From assembly GCA_937896835.1 (NCBI GenBank), contig CALBOJ010000035.1, positions 1-31,907 on the forward strand: a DNA stretch of 31,907 nt. The letters are read 5' to 3'. Below the pieces are notes generated by a model. That model was given only the letters and a program-made list of their open reading frames with translations, was not told the DNA's origin and ran no database searches. Both the position numbers and the translations under genes were made by a program. Of the stretch, positions 31,019-31,907 are shown piece by piece (positions within the stretch are counted from its first letter, which is position 1; each line of letters starts with the position of its first letter). The DNA comes from an uncultured Collinsella sp. (GTDB lineage Bacteria > Actinomycetota > Coriobacteriia > Coriobacteriales > Coriobacteriaceae).

Positions 31019-31641
31019 ATGCTTGGGTTGGATTTGTAGTCGCTTGTACCGATATGCTTCGTAATGATGGAACTCTGGCCTTTGTTATTCCAGCCGAAGT
31101 CATTCAAGTTGCGTACGCGCAAGACCTACGATTGTTTTTATCAACACATTTTTCGAGTATTACTTTGCTCACATTCGAGGTGCTTGTCTTTCCTGAAATT
31201 GAACAAGAAGTGCTCGTGTTTGTTGGAAAAAGGGGAACCGATGACGGCAAAATCCGTGAAATTGAGTCAAAGACATAGAGACTTTGTCGAAACGTGACAT
31301 CTCCACTATTCCATTTCAGCCAATAAGGCGCGTTCATGAAAAATGGATGAAGTGTTTCATTGGCGCTGAAGATGCCAAAGTTCTATTTGAAATTAAGCGA
31401 GACTCGAGATCCGTGCATTTTTCGGACGTCGCTCTAATCAACGTGGGCATAACGACAGGAAGCAACAGGTTTTCTCTCTCTCGACGACAACACCTCTTAC
31501 AAGTATGAACTGGATTGTTGCCATGCCGCCAATTGGCAGAAGTTCGCGTGCATCGAGAATTAGATTCGAGGAGCACGACTGGAAAGAGAACAGGGCTGTA
31601 GGAAAGAGGTCTCGACTACTCGTCCTTAAACCCAATCAGTG

Positions 31642-31670
31642 CGGCATGCTGAACCCCGTTCAGCATGCCG
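31642..31670. repeat. Perfect 13-bp hairpin at a frameshift
   Basis: CGGCATGCTGAAC (31642-31654) and GTTCAGCATGCCG (31658-31670) are exact complements with a CCC loop. The frame change between the fragments ending LNPVQHA and beginning YLDEGEENG lies in or next to the right arm. Confidence 0.75.
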
Positions 31671-31907
31671 TACCTTGACGAAGGTGAAGAGAATGGCGAG
31701 CACGCAGAATATAAATGCTCGATAAGCGGCAGCTGGTATTCCGTCCCATCCGTATGGGTTCCCGACGCTTTTTTCTTAAGGCGTAACAACCTGTATCCGA
31801 AGTTTGTTCTCAATGCATGTTCCGCGGTTTCCACCGACACGATGCATAGAATGGTTGATTTCCGATCTCAGCCGAACACATTGAGCAAATAGGCCATTCC
31901 CGCAGTT

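Larger units (their letters stand above)
30815..31907 (+). pseudogene. Degraded Eco57I-like adenine-specific DNA methyltransferase
   Basis: Fragments of one N6-adenine methyltransferase of type II R-M (Eco57I-like) type occur in order. They are TVLNEDFFDFYRKN...DLIIGNPPYIRYQY (catalytic NPPY), ILTSHNMKANKLV, NAWVGFVVACTDMLRNDGTLAFVIPAEVIQVAYAQ..., IPFQPIRRVHEKWMKCF...NVGITTGSNRF, DDNTSYKYEL, PPIGRSSRASRIRFEEHDWKEN and SWYSVPSVWVPDAF...STDTMHR. They lie in frames 1, 3, 1, 3, 1, 2 and 3, so at least six frame changes separate them. The N-terminal SAM-binding part is missing, with a junction near 30815. The region is clearly more AT-rich than the rest of the window, indicating foreign origin. 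No restriction enzyme is seen and the pseudogene runs to the window edge. Confidence 0.85.

Overview
The window is high-GC bacterial chromosome carrying core genes and a few accessory patches. Gene content (class III glutamine synthetase, MetH with a separate activation protein, PFL/UPF0210 protein, EFR1-type flavodoxin-ferredoxin, MurT-GatD, several Fe-S and glycerol-type dehydrogenases, PTS maltose-type sugar uptake) and base composition fit a gut Coriobacteriia member, most likely Collinsella. That assignment is inference from recognition only; no database search was possible.

Layout. 65-5763 (minus strand) is a one-carbon/methionine block: metF, a stand-alone MetH activation-domain protein and metH, followed by a PFL/UPF0210 gene. 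A structured intergenic region separates it from glnA (class III, plus strand, own terminator) and an EFR1-type Fe-S flavoprotein. 9223-9875 is a repeat-rich spacer with tRNA-Glu(TTC), an 18-bp copy of the tRNA 3' end, a dyad-repeat cluster and several hairpins. 9876-14218 (minus strand) is an apparent operon of two translationally coupled TPR-like proteins and a fused MurT-GatD, which amidates lipid II. 14719-19742 (plus strand) holds an iron-type alcohol dehydrogenase, two paralogous GldA-type glycerol dehydrogenases and a multi-cluster ferredoxin-like protein.

19874-25188 is a sugar catabolism locus. A GntR/UTRA regulator and a zinc alcohol/polyol dehydrogenase read leftward. A PTS alpha-glucoside EIICB and a GH4 6-phospho-alpha-glucosidase (CDMP motif) read rightward. 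The divergent promoter region carries repeated ACTTGTCTAGATA operators that overlap both promoters, which suggests one regulator controls uptake, hydrolysis and the dehydrogenase. 25315-30383 holds ychF, a DUF1648 membrane protein, a small divergent regulator module built on a perfect 24-bp palindrome, an ansA-type asparaginase and guaA.

The right end (about 30384-31907) is decaying accessory DNA. It holds a yjdF (DUF2992) relic with a large internal deletion but an intact start and a structured, possibly riboswitch, leader. Next to it is an AT-richer Eco57I-like adenine-specific DNA methyltransferase pseudogene broken by at least six frame changes, which runs off the window.

No intact, clearly new system is visible. 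The best candidates for a second look are the MurT-GatD fusion with its coupled TPR pair, the palindrome-controlled divergent module at 26796-27480, the yjdF relic with preserved leader, the 80-bp-period dyad repeats beside tRNA-Glu, and the dispersed hairpins sharing a CCTGTCCC-like core.
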